Source: Muribaculaceae bacterium Zag1
GTDB lineage: Bacteria > Bacteroidota > Bacteroidia > Bacteroidales > Muribaculaceae
NCBI GenBank assembly: GCA_002633115.1
Contig: NWBJ01000070.1
Span: 53,515-97,562, forward strand
Reading direction: 5' to 3'
Length of the DNA stretch: 44,048 nucleotides
A model generated the notes under the pieces. The model saw only the letters and a program-made list of their open reading frames with translations, ran no database searches and was not told the DNA's origin. Of this stretch, positions 15,495-24,479 are shown in pieces. A program made the position numbers and the translations under genes. The first letter of the stretch is position 1. The number at the start of each line of letters is the position of its first letter.

Positions 15495-18400
15495 TCATTG
15501 TAGGAGTAGTTTTTTGCCGGAGGCAATGTAGATGCCGGCGGGGAGGTCGGTGATCAAGGTGGTGCCGGGGCGCAGATCGACGCTGCGCACCAACACTCCC
15601 ATCACATTGTAGACATCGACATGAGCATTTCGGTCGGCCACGATGCGGATGGTGCGGTCGATGGCGCTGATAGCCACGGGACTTGCCTTGAACAACATGG
15701 CATCGATGATGCCAGCAGCTGAGCCGGTCATCGCTGACACGCGCTGCGGTCCGCGCATGGACTCGGAGCCCATAGTGAGGTAAGCCTCAAACGGCTCGGC
15801 ATCCCTGAGCGATGGCACAAATGCCTCGCCGGGCACGTATTCATCCATAGCCTCGCGATTAAGCACGGCAACCGTGTCGGATGCAGCCACCCTGACTGTG
15901 GTGCCGCACAGGCGGTAGTCGCCCATCTCGCCCTCAATCGGCTCGGTGACAGGCACCAAGGCATCGGTGGCTGAGAAGGTGACATTGCCAGCGAGGATGT
16001 ATGATGCCATATAGGCCTCATTGTTGGGCATGCTGATCACATAGGGCTTGTTGGCCTCAATATTGGCAGCCGGCACAAAGCCTGTGGCCTCAAGCTCGTG
16101 CAGCCAAAATGGCTTAGCCTCATCGGAGGGCAGTCCCGCAGCGAAGGGCGCAATCGGCCCCTGGCTTTCGTGGCGGATGGCATCGACATCGAATGGCATG
16201 GTGATGGCTTCCCAACCAGCGGTGAGGCCGTTGAGGGCCGTGGTCATAGTGTACTCGTGGGTATAGCTGATTGAGCCAGCGGTAAATGCCTCGGGACAAT
16301 AGAAATTGCCAGCCTCGGTATCGGTCAGCACCACGGCATCAGCATAACCATCGACAACCACATTGGTATAGTCATCGCGCTCGGGCAGATAGCGCTCAGC
16401 CGAGACATACAGCAACAGGTTGGGATTGCTGATGTCGCCAAGGACATCGTCGGTGAATTGTATGGGTGCGGGCCATACCACTGCGGCAAGACGCGAACAA
16501 CCGGCAAACAGCGGGGTCGAGAATGAAGTTATAGCCTCGGGCATCACCACGCTCACGATATTCGAGCCAGCGAGGGCCTGAGCCGGGATTGTGGCATAGT
16601 CGGCATTGCGCAGGTCGAGATGGTCGAGCATCGGCATCGCTACGATGAAGCGCACATCTTGCTCGCCTACTGGGCCGCTCACTGACAGACGCTTAACCAA
16701 GTCTGAGTCAGTCCAGCGGAACGCTGTGGCCAAGCTATCGGCAATGCCAATCTCGGCGTACACGCCATCGAAATAAGCTGGGGTGTAGTAGCTTGCCTCC
16801 TCGCTATCCTCCAAATCCTCGCGCATCGAGATTGCGCGGATAGTGACCACGCCATAAGTGTCAAATGGCTCGGTGTAGGTCGGCGAATACTCAGTCGGCT
16901 CCGACCCATTTATAGTATAATGTATGGTCGAGCGGTCAGAATTGTCCAATGTAGCATAGCGGCCATCAAATGAGATGGTCGGGGTCTCGCATTGGATAAT
17001 CTCCAAGGCATCGTACACGGCGCCAATCACCAACGACTCCTCAGCCACAAACACGTAGGGATTGGTAGTGGTGTCGTCAGTCCAATGGCTGAACTCGTAT
17101 CCATAATAAGGTATGGCCTGGAGGGTCACGGTGTCGCCGAGCTTGTACTTGCCGCCGCCGGTGATGTAGCCGTAGAGACTGCTACTGGTGGTGATGCGGC
17201 AATAGCCCTCCTCCATGATTTGCAGACCCCCATTGTGGGTCTTGAGAGGCGTCTGGCTATCGTCCATATTGGTTAGCACGCCGTACTTGACCATGACGAA
17301 GTAGGTGGAATCGACCACTGCATCAGCGGGTATTGTGACGGGTATGCGCATCACGATGCCGCAGGCGTTCTCGAGGGTATTCTCGGTGCCGAGGGTGGTG
17401 ATGCGGTAGTGGTTGTCGCCCATATCCTCAGTCGTGAGGTCTTGGGTGGTGGTCAGCACGGTCTTCTCGATAGCATCGGGCTCAACGGCAAATCCCTCAG
17501 GGAATTGCACATCGATCACCATGCCCTTGGCCTGGTGGAGCGAGTTGTCAAGATAGATGGGATATTTGAATCTCTGCTTCAGCGCCACATACTCGGTCAG
17601 ACCATACACTCCCGCAAAATTGTCGGGCTCTTCCGGTTCGCTTGGGCTATCGGGGGTATAAGTAAAGCTGGCGATGATATGCACATCGGCCTCGGTGACG
17701 GTGTAGGTGTAATAGTAATCGGTGCTCAGCAACTGGCCATCGAGGGTCCAACCCTTGAACACAAAGCCAGTATTATTGCTATAGCTCAGTCTGACTGTCT
17801 TGCCCACGCGGTGACGGTCGCCCGACGATGTGTAGCTGCCCGTAAATTCGTCATAGATATTGATGCTGCCAGCCTCCGAGTCGCTCATCGTGACATACAA
17901 CCGCGAATACGCTATCTCGCCTGGATCCTCTGGCTCGCTCGGGCTATCCGGCGTATAGTCAAAATTGGCAGTCAGATAGGAATCATCAGCAGTCACTACA
18001 TAGCTCAACGATGCGCTCTCAGAAATCACTTCGCCGTCCTTGGTCCAGTTGCGGAAAGTGAAATATGAGTTGGCATAAGCGTGGGCGGTGAATGTCTCGC
18101 CAACAAGCAGAGGATTATCAGCCGAATAGCGTGAAATTGAGCCACCTGCCGCAGGGTTGCAGAGCAGATACACGTTGGAATAACGGATATCATCGGGTTC
18201 GTCTGGCTCGTCAGGACTCGATGGGTTGTACTCAAATCGGGCAGTCAGAACCACATCGCGCGTAGGCATGGTGTAGCTGAAGCTGCGCGAAGTAGATACG
18301 ATGGTACCCAGATCGTCCTCCCAATGCACAAAGGTGAAGTTGCTATTGGCATAACAACTCACCGACACCTGAGCATCAGGGGCATACGAGTTGCCACTGC

Positions 18401-18557
18401 TCGGCGAGAACGAGCCGCTATCATCGGGATACACCTGCAGATAGAGCGTGTAGCTCGCTCCTGGCTCTGGTGGATCCGCGGGGTTATATTGGCCTTTTGC
18501 AGCAACGCACATTATGAGCGTTGCCACAAAAAGCATTAATCTCAAGGGCTTCATCAC
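15495..18557 (-). CDS. T9SS cargo with InlB-type repeats and chitobiase-like domain
   Basis: A 1,020-residue surface protein. A signal peptide (1-23) is followed by three related modules of about 85 residues (roughly 35-115, 126-208 and 212-315), each with a NS.FTF..W..DG pattern typical of divergent InlB B-repeats and joined by Pro/Glu linkers such as YTPDSPSEPEEPD. A cohesin-like beta region (about 320-450), a fourth InlB-like module (WTDDTTTNP), a chitobiase C-terminal-like domain (IHYTINGSEPTEYSPTYTEP, about 565) and a leucine-rich stretch near 650-710 follow. The C-terminus (VDVYNVMGVLVRSVDL then LPAGIYIASGKKLLLQ) is a T9SS type A sorting domain. The start overlaps the previous stop by ATGA. 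Probably secreted and attached to the surface. Confidence 0.88.
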   Translation of the reverse strand: MMKPLRLMLFVATLIMCVAAKGQYNPADPPEPGASYTLYLQVYPDDSGSFSPSSGNSYAPDAQVSVSCYANSNFTFVHWEDDLGTIVSTSRSFSYTMPTRDVVLTARFEYNPSSPDEPDEPDDIRYSNVYLLCNPAAGGSISRYSADNPLLVGETFTAHAYANSYFTFRNWTKDGEVISESASLSYVVTADDSYLTANFDYTPDSPSEPEDPGEIAYSRLYVTMSDSEAGSINIYDEFTGSYTSSGDRHRVGKTVRLSYSNNTGFVFKGWTLDGQLLSTDYYYTYTVTEADVHIIASFTYTPDSPSEPEEPDNFAGVYGLTEYVALKQRFKYPIYLDNSLHQAKGMVIDVQFPEGFAVEPDAIEKTVLTTTQDLTTEDMGDNHYRITTLGTENTLENACGIVMRIPVTIPADAVVDSTYFVMVKYGVLTNMDDSQTPLKTHNGGLQIMEEGYCRITTSSSLYGYITGGGKYKLGDTVTLQAIPYYGYEFSHWTDDTTTNPYVFVAEESLVIGAVYDALEIIQCETPTISFDGRYATLDNSDRSTIHYTINGSEPTEYSPTYTEPFDTYGVVTIRAISMREDLEDSEEASYYTPAYFDGVYAEIGIADSLATAFRWTDSDLVKRLSVSGPVGEQDVRFIVAMPMLDHLDLRNADYATIPAQALAGSNIVSVVMPEAITSFSTPLFAGCSRLAAVVWPAPIQFTDDVLGDISNPNLLLYVSAERYLPERDDYTNVVVDGYADAVVLTDTEAGNFYCPEAFTAGSISYTHEYTMTTALNGLTAGWEAITMPFDVDAIRHESQGPIAPFAAGLPSDEAKPFWLHELEATGFVPAANIEANKPYVISMPNNEAYMASYILAGNVTFSATDALVPVTEPIEGEMGDYRLCGTTVRVAASDTVAVLNREAMDEYVPGEAFVPSLRDAEPFEAYLTMGSESMRGPQRVSAMTGSAAGIIDAMLFKASPVAISAIDRTIRIVADRNAHVDVYNVMGVLVRSVDLRPGTTLITDLPAGIYIASGKKLLLQ

Positions 18558-20596
18558 TTCACCACTACTTTGGTTGTCGATTGGCCAACACGCACTACAT
18601 AGACTCCGCGCTGCAGCTTGACGGTGGTTTCGCCGCCTTGCAGCTCAGCGTTGTAAAGTGTCACACCAGCTGTGCTTGCGATCATTGCGCGCTCGCCAGC
18701 GGGAGCAGTGATTGAGATGCCATCAGCCACAGCCTTGACGCTGACCTTGCCCTCAACGGCACTCACGATACCCGAAGCATCAGCCGAAGCGTAGAGATAG
18801 AAGCGGTCAGTGATTGTCTCGGCTCCGTCGGCACTGAATGTATAGGTGTCGGTCGAGAGGTCGGTCACAGTGTTGGTCTTGGTGTCAAGCAGTGTGAGCT
18901 CGCCATCAACACGCGATGCTGAGAAGGTGTAATCACCTGCTGCGCCGAGGGTTACGCCGAGGGCGATGCGGCCATCCAAGCGAGGACGCTCGTTGATTGC
19001 CATGCGGGTGCCGTCAGCATCGTAGGTGTAAATCTGAGGCACGGTGGCATCGAGGCTGGTGAACTTAGAAGCATCGCAATTGAGCTCGTAGCTCAGGCTG
19101 CTCTCTTCGTTGAGCACCACGCGGGTCATATCCTCACCGGCAGCGCCGCTAATCTCGATGTTGAAGAGGAAGCGGCTCTGGGTCTGGGCATCCTTGGCAG
19201 GAGCGCTCAGCTTTGAGGCGATGGTCGAGGTGTTTTGGCGACCAGCGATGGGGAACACGATGTTCTCAAGTTCATCGGGCTTTTGCACGAAGAATGCTTG
19301 CATAGGTCTCAGAGCGAACTCATCATCGGTAATTGAATATGCGGTATAGTTGCGCTTTGAGGTATTCCATACGGTGATGGGAGCGGTAAAGTCAAGATAG
19401 TAGATGTCGTAGTAGCAGGGGAACGGGTTGCCCACTAGGTTCCAGCTCTTATGGGCGCTGCTCTCCGACTGATTCTCCTCGAGCACAGTAGCGGCAGCCT
19501 CGGTCTGGAAGATTGAGGTGCGGGTCTCAGCCACTGTGGGCAGATAGATGTCGCCAGCCTTGTTGGATTGGATGATGTAGCCGATACCAGCGTGGAGCTG
19601 CTCGGATACAACGTTCTTCCAACCGCCAGAACCGTTGGTAGCGCGAGTTGCGCCATCATAGTAACGGATTGCGAATGAGGCTGATGAGTCGCTGTGGCGG
19701 ATGTCATCGACATTCACCTCGTAGAGAGGAGTAAAGAAGTACCAGTAGTTGGCCGAAATCGGGAATACGGTGCAGATGCTGTCGGTATTGACGCTCTCGG
19801 TGCGGTTGACCATGCTGCCGGGGTTGCTCTCGCCAGCGTAGTAGACGAAAGTTTTCATATTCAGAGGATTGCTACCGCTGACAGTGAACTTGCCGCCATA
19901 GTAGAGGTCAACGTCAGGCTTCTCGCCCCAGCGCTGGTCATTGCTCATACCGAGGGTGCTGGAGATACGCCAGTAGTCGAGGTCGATATCGATGGCCTGG
20001 ATATTGCCAAACTGCTGCCAGTAGTTGTCGAGTTTATACTCAGCGATAGCAAACGATGGAACAAGCAGGGTCATTTCTGATTTGGAGCGACCATTCTCAA
20101 ATGGATCATGGCTCACAGCCGGAGGAGTTGGCGATTTGCACACTACAGTCTCAACTGAAGTGCATTTATAAAAGTTCCTATTGTAACTCTCAATGTATGA
20201 TGGCAATTCAATATATGTCAGATTGGTACAATCTTCAAAAGCATAATCAACCAAAGTGTTTAATCTGATAGGCAATATTACTTTTTGTAATGGAGCATAG
20301 CGGAAAGCCTCATATCCAATGCTTGTGAGTGTCTTTGGAAAATCGAATTCCTGGATTGCGGTATTGTAGAATGCATATTGCTCGATAGTCTCAAGCTTGC
20401 TCGGCACAGTAACATCAGTCAGAGAAGTACAACCATCGCAAATACCATGAGATAGGTTGGTAAGGTCATCAGAGAATACAATCTTGGTGAGGCTGGTGCA
20501 GTCGCGGAATGTTTCTGTGCCGTAGTCTACACGGTCGTGGTTGTTGTTATAACGGCCAAATGATACCATCGACTTAGGCATAACCACTTCTTTCAA
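18554..20596 (-). pseudogene. 3' half of split BspA-like T9SS cargo gene
   Basis: An open frame of about 680 residues that begins inside a leucine-rich repeat and lacks any signal peptide. Going back beyond the nominal TTG at 20596, the frame reads GLKAFASCSLLKEVVMPKSM, an LRR_5 (BspA-type) repeat that joins directly to the end of the upstream frame. LRR units continue to about residue 155 (AFRYAPLQKVILPIRLNTL, AFEDCTNLTYIELPS). A beta-rich stretch follows, and the end (TAGVTLYNAELQGGETTVKL, then RGVYVVRVGQSTTKVVVK) is a T9SS type A sorting domain. The stop overlaps the next gene's start by ATGA. Without the upstream half it should be neither exported nor properly started. Confidence 0.85.
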
Positions 20597-20619
20597 GAGG
20601 CTGCAGCTTGCAAATGCTT

Positions 20620-21945
20620 TTAACCCATATAGTATAATTGACTAGTTCCTAGGAAATTAACTTCCCTAACTTTAGTCCCATAAAAAGCTTGATACCCAAT
20701 AGAGGTCACGGCTGCCGGGATATCAATTTGGAACAATTGTGTGCCTTGGAATGCATAGTCACCTATAGAAGTAACATTGTCAGGAAGCACTACATAAGAA
20801 AGATAACCAAGGTTCTCCAAAGCATTATTAGGCATTTCGTCAAACTGAGCCTCTGACAGGTCGAGGCCCATAAGGTAGGTCATATTACGCAAGTCGTTCC
20901 AGTCATCTTGCTCGGCACTGCCAACTGGGCCCACTATCTTTATGAAATTGAGTTCTGGATTGTCTAGGCGGTCAAAGGCATATATGGCTTGCTTACCAAC
21001 CTGGCCATAAGTATCAGTCGTTAGGGTAGTCACTGCTGAGGATAAACGCACATTACTAATTATGACATAAGTTTCCCATCCAGAGACATACTGATCTATA
21101 GCAGCAATCCATTTCAAATCCCATGTGCCAGGGGTAAGTACAACGCTACCCTTACCGCTATTGGAGCGCCCTGAAACAAACAGATATTGAGAATCGTTAA
21201 TAGTAAATTTGAACCAATCATAAGATGAGCTATATCCCACTTGAGTGTAATCAAAGGTCAACAGTGTAGGTGTAAGAACAGTAACTGTAGTAGACAATAC
21301 TGATTCAGTATTTGCTGCTCCCATATTATAGCTTTTCATCCCATCATCAGTCTCCAACCAAGGCCATAATGAATTGTTATCAATTTTAATATCAACATTG
21401 CTCTCAGTCACTATACCAGTTGCATCTTCACCTGCGTATAAGCCAAAATCAATAGTATTAGGAGAACCCCCTCCATGTATTTTGACAGCAATAACATTAT
21501 CACCCTCTGCAATATTACAGGTTTCTGAATCAATTGCAATCCTAATATGAGAAGCTCCAGCATATCCGTAATTATACACCTCTTGACCATTGATATAGAC
21601 TACTACTCCGTCATCATGGGTTATAAGCAACAGGTATGACTTAGCTGTTTCATCAACAGTGAAATGACGGCGAAGCCAATAGGTCGACCAAGAGACTTCC
21701 CATTCAGTTACATAATAATATGATGTAGATGAGTTGGAGATAGGTCCTTGGATATCGTCCCATTCGGAATCATCAAAATCCTTAGCAAACCAATTTTCAT
21801 CGGGTGCAAGCCCATTGGAATCTGTTCCATAGAAGTACTTAGCCGTCCAGGGTTCTTGGCTCCATTGGCCATAATCCAAGCCAGCGGCTTGGGCGCTGAT
21901 GAGGCCCACCAGCGCTACAAGTAGCAAGGTAAAAGTTTTTTTCAT
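20620..21945 (-). pseudogene. 5' half of split BspA-like T9SS cargo gene
   Basis: A 441-residue frame with a signal peptide (MKKTFTLLLVALVGLISAQA), then a jelly-roll/galactose-binding-like domain (about residues 30-175) with HDDGVVVYINGQEVYNYG and GDNVIAVKIHGGGSPNTIDF, like the sugar-binding domains beside glycoside hydrolases. A second beta domain (about 185-310) and the first BspA-type leucine-rich repeats (YLSYVVLPDNVTSIGDYAFQ, TSIGYQAFYGTKVREVNF) follow before a stop at 20620. It has no sorting domain, yet the next frame has one and starts mid-repeat. One extra base in the C-run at 20624-20626 would fuse them into a protein of about 1,130 residues. A consensus promoter lies at 22036-22066. 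Confidence 0.85.
20624..20626 (-). other. Frameshift site in a short G/C run
   Basis: The minus strand reads TATATGGGTTAAAAGCA. In the upstream frame this is Tyr-Met-Gly-stop; with one more G it becomes ATG GGG TTA AAA GCA, giving MGLKAF and continuing the leucine-rich repeat. A four-to-three G contraction is the simplest explanation. It could be a real mutation, a phase-variation tract or a sequencing error. Confidence 0.8.
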
Positions 21946-22035
21946 AAGTTATATCTAGGTTTATTATTCGTCATCACAAATAGGAGTGGCACCCGACCTT
22001 TGGGCCGAGTCCCCTCAGTTAAACTATTTATCACG

Positions 22036-22066
22036 CAAATTTATATATTTTAAACAATTCCACAAA
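22036..22066 (-). promoter_or_regulatory. Consensus Bacteroidetes promoter of the surface-protein unit
   Basis: The minus strand has TTTG (22063-22066), a 19-base spacer, then TAAATTTG (22036-22043), matching the TTTG-N19-21-TAnnTTTG consensus of the Bacteroidetes housekeeping sigma factor. The start codon is at 21945, so the leader is about 85 bases. It probably drives the split BspA gene and the three genes behind it. Confidence 0.8.
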
Positions 22067-22217
22067 AATATTTTCGCTAAAAATCACCCCTACCCCCATT
22101 TTATCGATAAATTTGTTACATCCCCCACCCCTGAGAAGCCCCCAACCTTCTCAACTATGTGGCAAACAATGGCCGAAAGACATCGTATTCTATGGTGCAA
22201 CTCGGGGATGGTCATCT

Positions 22218-23087
22218 TCAGGGACAAGACCTACTCAGCCATTTAGACAAGAGAGAATCCTTTATAAAGTATCGAGTACCTCGTTTGATAGTTCTATCAT
22301 ATCCTATCACTCCCATGGTGTTCAGTCTCTTGAGATATGCAGTCAAGATATTGGTAGGTAGACCACTCTCTACCCTCATTTCCCGTAATGTCATTCCGGT
22401 ATTGGCTTTACTCAGAGCATTCAGAATCTTTTGAGAATAGGTCGATAAGGAACTATACAAGTCATAATATTGAGAGGCTAAAATGGAAAGAAGACAGTCT
22501 ATATCTTTCTCGGCGTCTGGATTAGTCAGCAGGATGTTTTTTGTAAGATTAAGGGATTGGATTGTGGGCGGCAACAATTTCCAAAGGACTGTAGCACGTT
22601 CCAATTCTTTAGGGTTCTTAAACTGGTCAGATAACACCTCTTCCTTTATAGGATTTAAATAAACTACCTTGAGCCCTTCAAAAAAGGGAGCAGAGTATTC
22701 TGCAATTGCAGGCAAAATGCGATTAGCTGTGGCTATTAACATCGGTGCTCCCTCGTTATATAGAAATCTGCGCAATCGGTATTGCTCTTCGAAGGAGCAT
22801 CGAGTAAGATAAAAATTCCAATCATCGATGAATACGATTGGGTGCTTTTGATCCTCCAATGGCTCTAATATATCCGAAGTGTTAAATAGGAATCTACCAT
22901 CTATCCACAAAGGGTTATGCTCAAAGCAGATTTCATACAACTGTCTGAGCAGGGTAGTTTTGCCTGTCCCTTCAGGTCCGATTATCAATATTGGCTGTGG
23001 AATTTGTGCCCCCACATTATTGGAAATCTCAGACCTGATGGCACTAAAAACATCTTTATGGATATTTACATACTCGGTATGGGCCAT
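22218..23087 (-). CDS. AAA-type ATPase with C-terminal winged helix (second of pair)
   Basis: A 289-residue P-loop ATPase: Walker A GPEGTGKT at 37-44, Walker B IVFIDD at 84-89 and a probable sensor segment MLIATANR near 119-126. The last 70 residues (YSQKILNALSKANTGMTLREMRVESGLPTNILTAYLKRLNTMGVI) look like a winged helix-turn-helix. The ATG at 23087 is chosen because AGGAG stands five bases upstream. A GTG at 23099, overlapping the previous stop as GTGA, is the alternative. It is translationally coupled to the larger ATPase. The resemblance is to Orc1/Cdc6- or archaeal-type ATPases found in mobile and defence-like loci. Function unknown. Codons look AT-richer than the neighbours. Confidence 0.75.
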   Translation of the reverse strand: MAHTEYVNIHKDVFSAIRSEISNNVGAQIPQPILIIGPEGTGKTTLLRQLYEICFEHNPLWIDGRFLFNTSDILEPLEDQKHPIVFIDDWNFYLTRCSFEEQYRLRRFLYNEGAPMLIATANRILPAIAEYSAPFFEGLKVVYLNPIKEEVLSDQFKNPKELERATVLWKLLPPTIQSLNLTKNILLTNPDAEKDIDCLLSILASQYYDLYSSLSTYSQKILNALSKANTGMTLREMRVESGLPTNILTAYLKRLNTMGVIGYDRTIKRGTRYFIKDSLLSKWLSRSCP

Positions 23088-23095
23088 AGTTCTCC

Positions 23096-24256
23096 TCACT
23101 CAACGAATTTGTAATACCACCATTGTTTGAGCAGAGAGGATCGGAAACATCTTATTCCACCTTTTGCTCGCATTATATATCCATCGTGTTCAAGCATATT
23201 GAGTATGAGACTAAGCTGATTGTCAGCATCGTAGGAAGAAAGGCCGGTGTTTAGTGAGAAGATGGCAAATAGTTGATCCCGAGAAAGACCTTCTGCAGAT
23301 TTGCTTAATTCTTTAAGAATAATTTTGGCTCCTGGCTCTTGGCCATTATATTCCGTGAGTCTTTCTCCCCAAGTCCCAAGATCATCACTGCGCACAAGTC
23401 TTTCATAGGCATCATCCACTATTTCTTTGGTTATGCCTTTGCGTGAATTAGGGTAGTCTTTGATATTGGTGAACAGAAGTTGGATGAAATAAGGGACATA
23501 CCATTCTATTTTGTTGAGAATGAAATTTCTTATTTCTTGGTCAATGGGGATTTTTTCTCCCTCTGAGAGGGCTTCAACCAACCCATTGGCTTCTGCATTT
23601 GACAATGCATCAAAGTCAAATGATACCATATCATTGATGGTCATAGACAGGCTTCGGCTGCGAGTAAAATTATGTAATCCCACAGAACCACAAAATATCC
23701 ACCGTATTTTGCTGTTAGTTACTTGTCTTAGACTTCTGAACCAATTAAGGAAAAATTCCGATTCTCTTCTTCCCTCCTCTCTATCAAGTATATTTAGGAA
23801 TAGAGTAAGTTCATCGATTACGATGAGAGTGTCTTTAGAATGGTCTATCACTTCAAATAGTGAAGTATATAGGTTTTCACTTGATTCTCTGTGAGTAAAG
23901 TCAAATTTAACTGGCCCTATACCCTTGATGGCTTCTATCAGTCGGTTTGCCATGCCTCCAACTTTAGTGGCGGCTTCTGACCAAATTCCCGACTTGTCAA
24001 ATTCATTTATTAAGATTTTTAGGAAATCTTCTTGTGTGCGTACTCCTTCTAAGTCAATATATACGCATGACCATCCCAGAGCCTTTTGGTCTTCGATAAG
24101 TCTTTTTGCAAACGAAGATTTACCTATTCGTCTTGGAGCAGATAGCACCAGGGAATGGTTAGTTCTAAGATAATCATGAGCTTGGGAGAGTTCTTTAACT
24201 CTCCCATAGAAATCATCACCCGTAACAGGTGGCCCTACTCTGTTTGATATAGCCAT
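23096..24256 (-). CDS. Archaeal-type AAA ATPase (first of pair)
   Basis: A 386-residue ATPase of the kind often annotated ATP-binding protein (archaeal ATPase/STAND-like). The N-terminus RVGPPVTGDDFYGRVKEL is the usual entry before the P-loop. Walker A APRRIGKSS is at 40-48, Walker B TLIVIDEL at 142-148, and a sensor 1-like region IRWIFCGSVGLH near 184. The C-terminal 90 residues (ILKELSKSAEGLSRDQLFAI, DNQLSLILNMLEHDGYIMRA) look like a winged helix with a DNA- or peptide-reading role. The promoter at 24278-24309 is consensus and overlaps an iterated AT-rich sequence, suggesting tight regulation. It forms a two-gene cassette with the next ATPase. Possible conflict, regulatory or transport-related role; none is shown. 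Confidence 0.8.
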   Translation of the reverse strand: MAISNRVGPPVTGDDFYGRVKELSQAHDYLRTNHSLVLSAPRRIGKSSFAKRLIEDQKALGWSCVYIDLEGVRTQEDFLKILINEFDKSGIWSEAATKVGGMANRLIEAIKGIGPVKFDFTHRESSENLYTSLFEVIDHSKDTLIVIDELTLFLNILDREEGRRESEFFLNWFRSLRQVTNSKIRWIFCGSVGLHNFTRSRSLSMTINDMVSFDFDALSNAEANGLVEALSEGEKIPIDQEIRNFILNKIEWYVPYFIQLLFTNIKDYPNSRKGITKEIVDDAYERLVRSDDLGTWGERLTEYNGQEPGAKIILKELSKSAEGLSRDQLFAIFSLNTGLSSYDADNQLSLILNMLEHDGYIMRAKGGIRCFRSSLLKQWWYYKFVE

Positions 24257-24277
24257 AGCATATTAGTCTTAATGTGG

Positions 24278-24309
24278 CAAAATTACATAAAAATTTTTAT
24301 GTATACAAA
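24278..24309 (-). promoter_or_regulatory. Consensus promoter of the ATPase pair
   Basis: The minus strand has TTTG (24306-24309), a 20-base spacer and TAATTTTG (24278-24285), a full match to the Bacteroidetes promoter. The -7 box is about 21 bases before the ATG at 24256, so the leader is very short. Confidence 0.8.
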
Positions 24310-24352
24310 TTTGTATGTATAAAATTTTGTATGTATAAAATTTTGTATACAT
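24299..24352. promoter_or_regulatory. Iterated operator-like site over the ATPase promoter
   Basis: Two perfect 16-bp direct repeats TGTATGTATAAAATTT (24312-24327 and 24328-24343) plus the start of a third are bracketed by inverted ends (ATGTATACAAATTT at 24299-24312, AATTTTGTATACAT at 24339-24352, one mismatch). The left end is a perfect 14-bp palindrome ATACAAATTTGTAT covering the -33 box. This layout fits cooperative binding of a dimeric regulator, possibly a gene product of the cassette. Confidence 0.65.
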
Positions 24353-24386
24353 GATCCAGCCACCCTTTTTCTGATTTTACCTTTCC

Positions 24387-24416
24387 AAACGTAAAAATCG
24401 CCCAAAATTTACGTTT
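24387..24416. repeat. AAACGTAAA / TTTACGTTT inverted repeat
   Basis: Nine-bp perfect arms at 24387-24395 and 24408-24416 with a 12-base loop. It stands between the ATPase promoter and the end of the DUF4369-like gene. It could end transcription of the latter, although no T-run follows on the minus strand. The rest of 24257-24479 is AT-rich and has no other feature I recognise. Confidence 0.45.
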
Positions 24417-24479
24417 CGATAAGTAAAAAAAACAAAATCAAGTTGCCAATAAAAACAAAACTCACTAGTTTGGCCTTCG

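Noticed and set aside
20620-20640. Programmed ribosomal frameshift joining the two BspA frames
   Set aside because: The site TATATGGGTTAA is not a canonical slippery heptamer and no downstream stem was evident; an indel is simpler.
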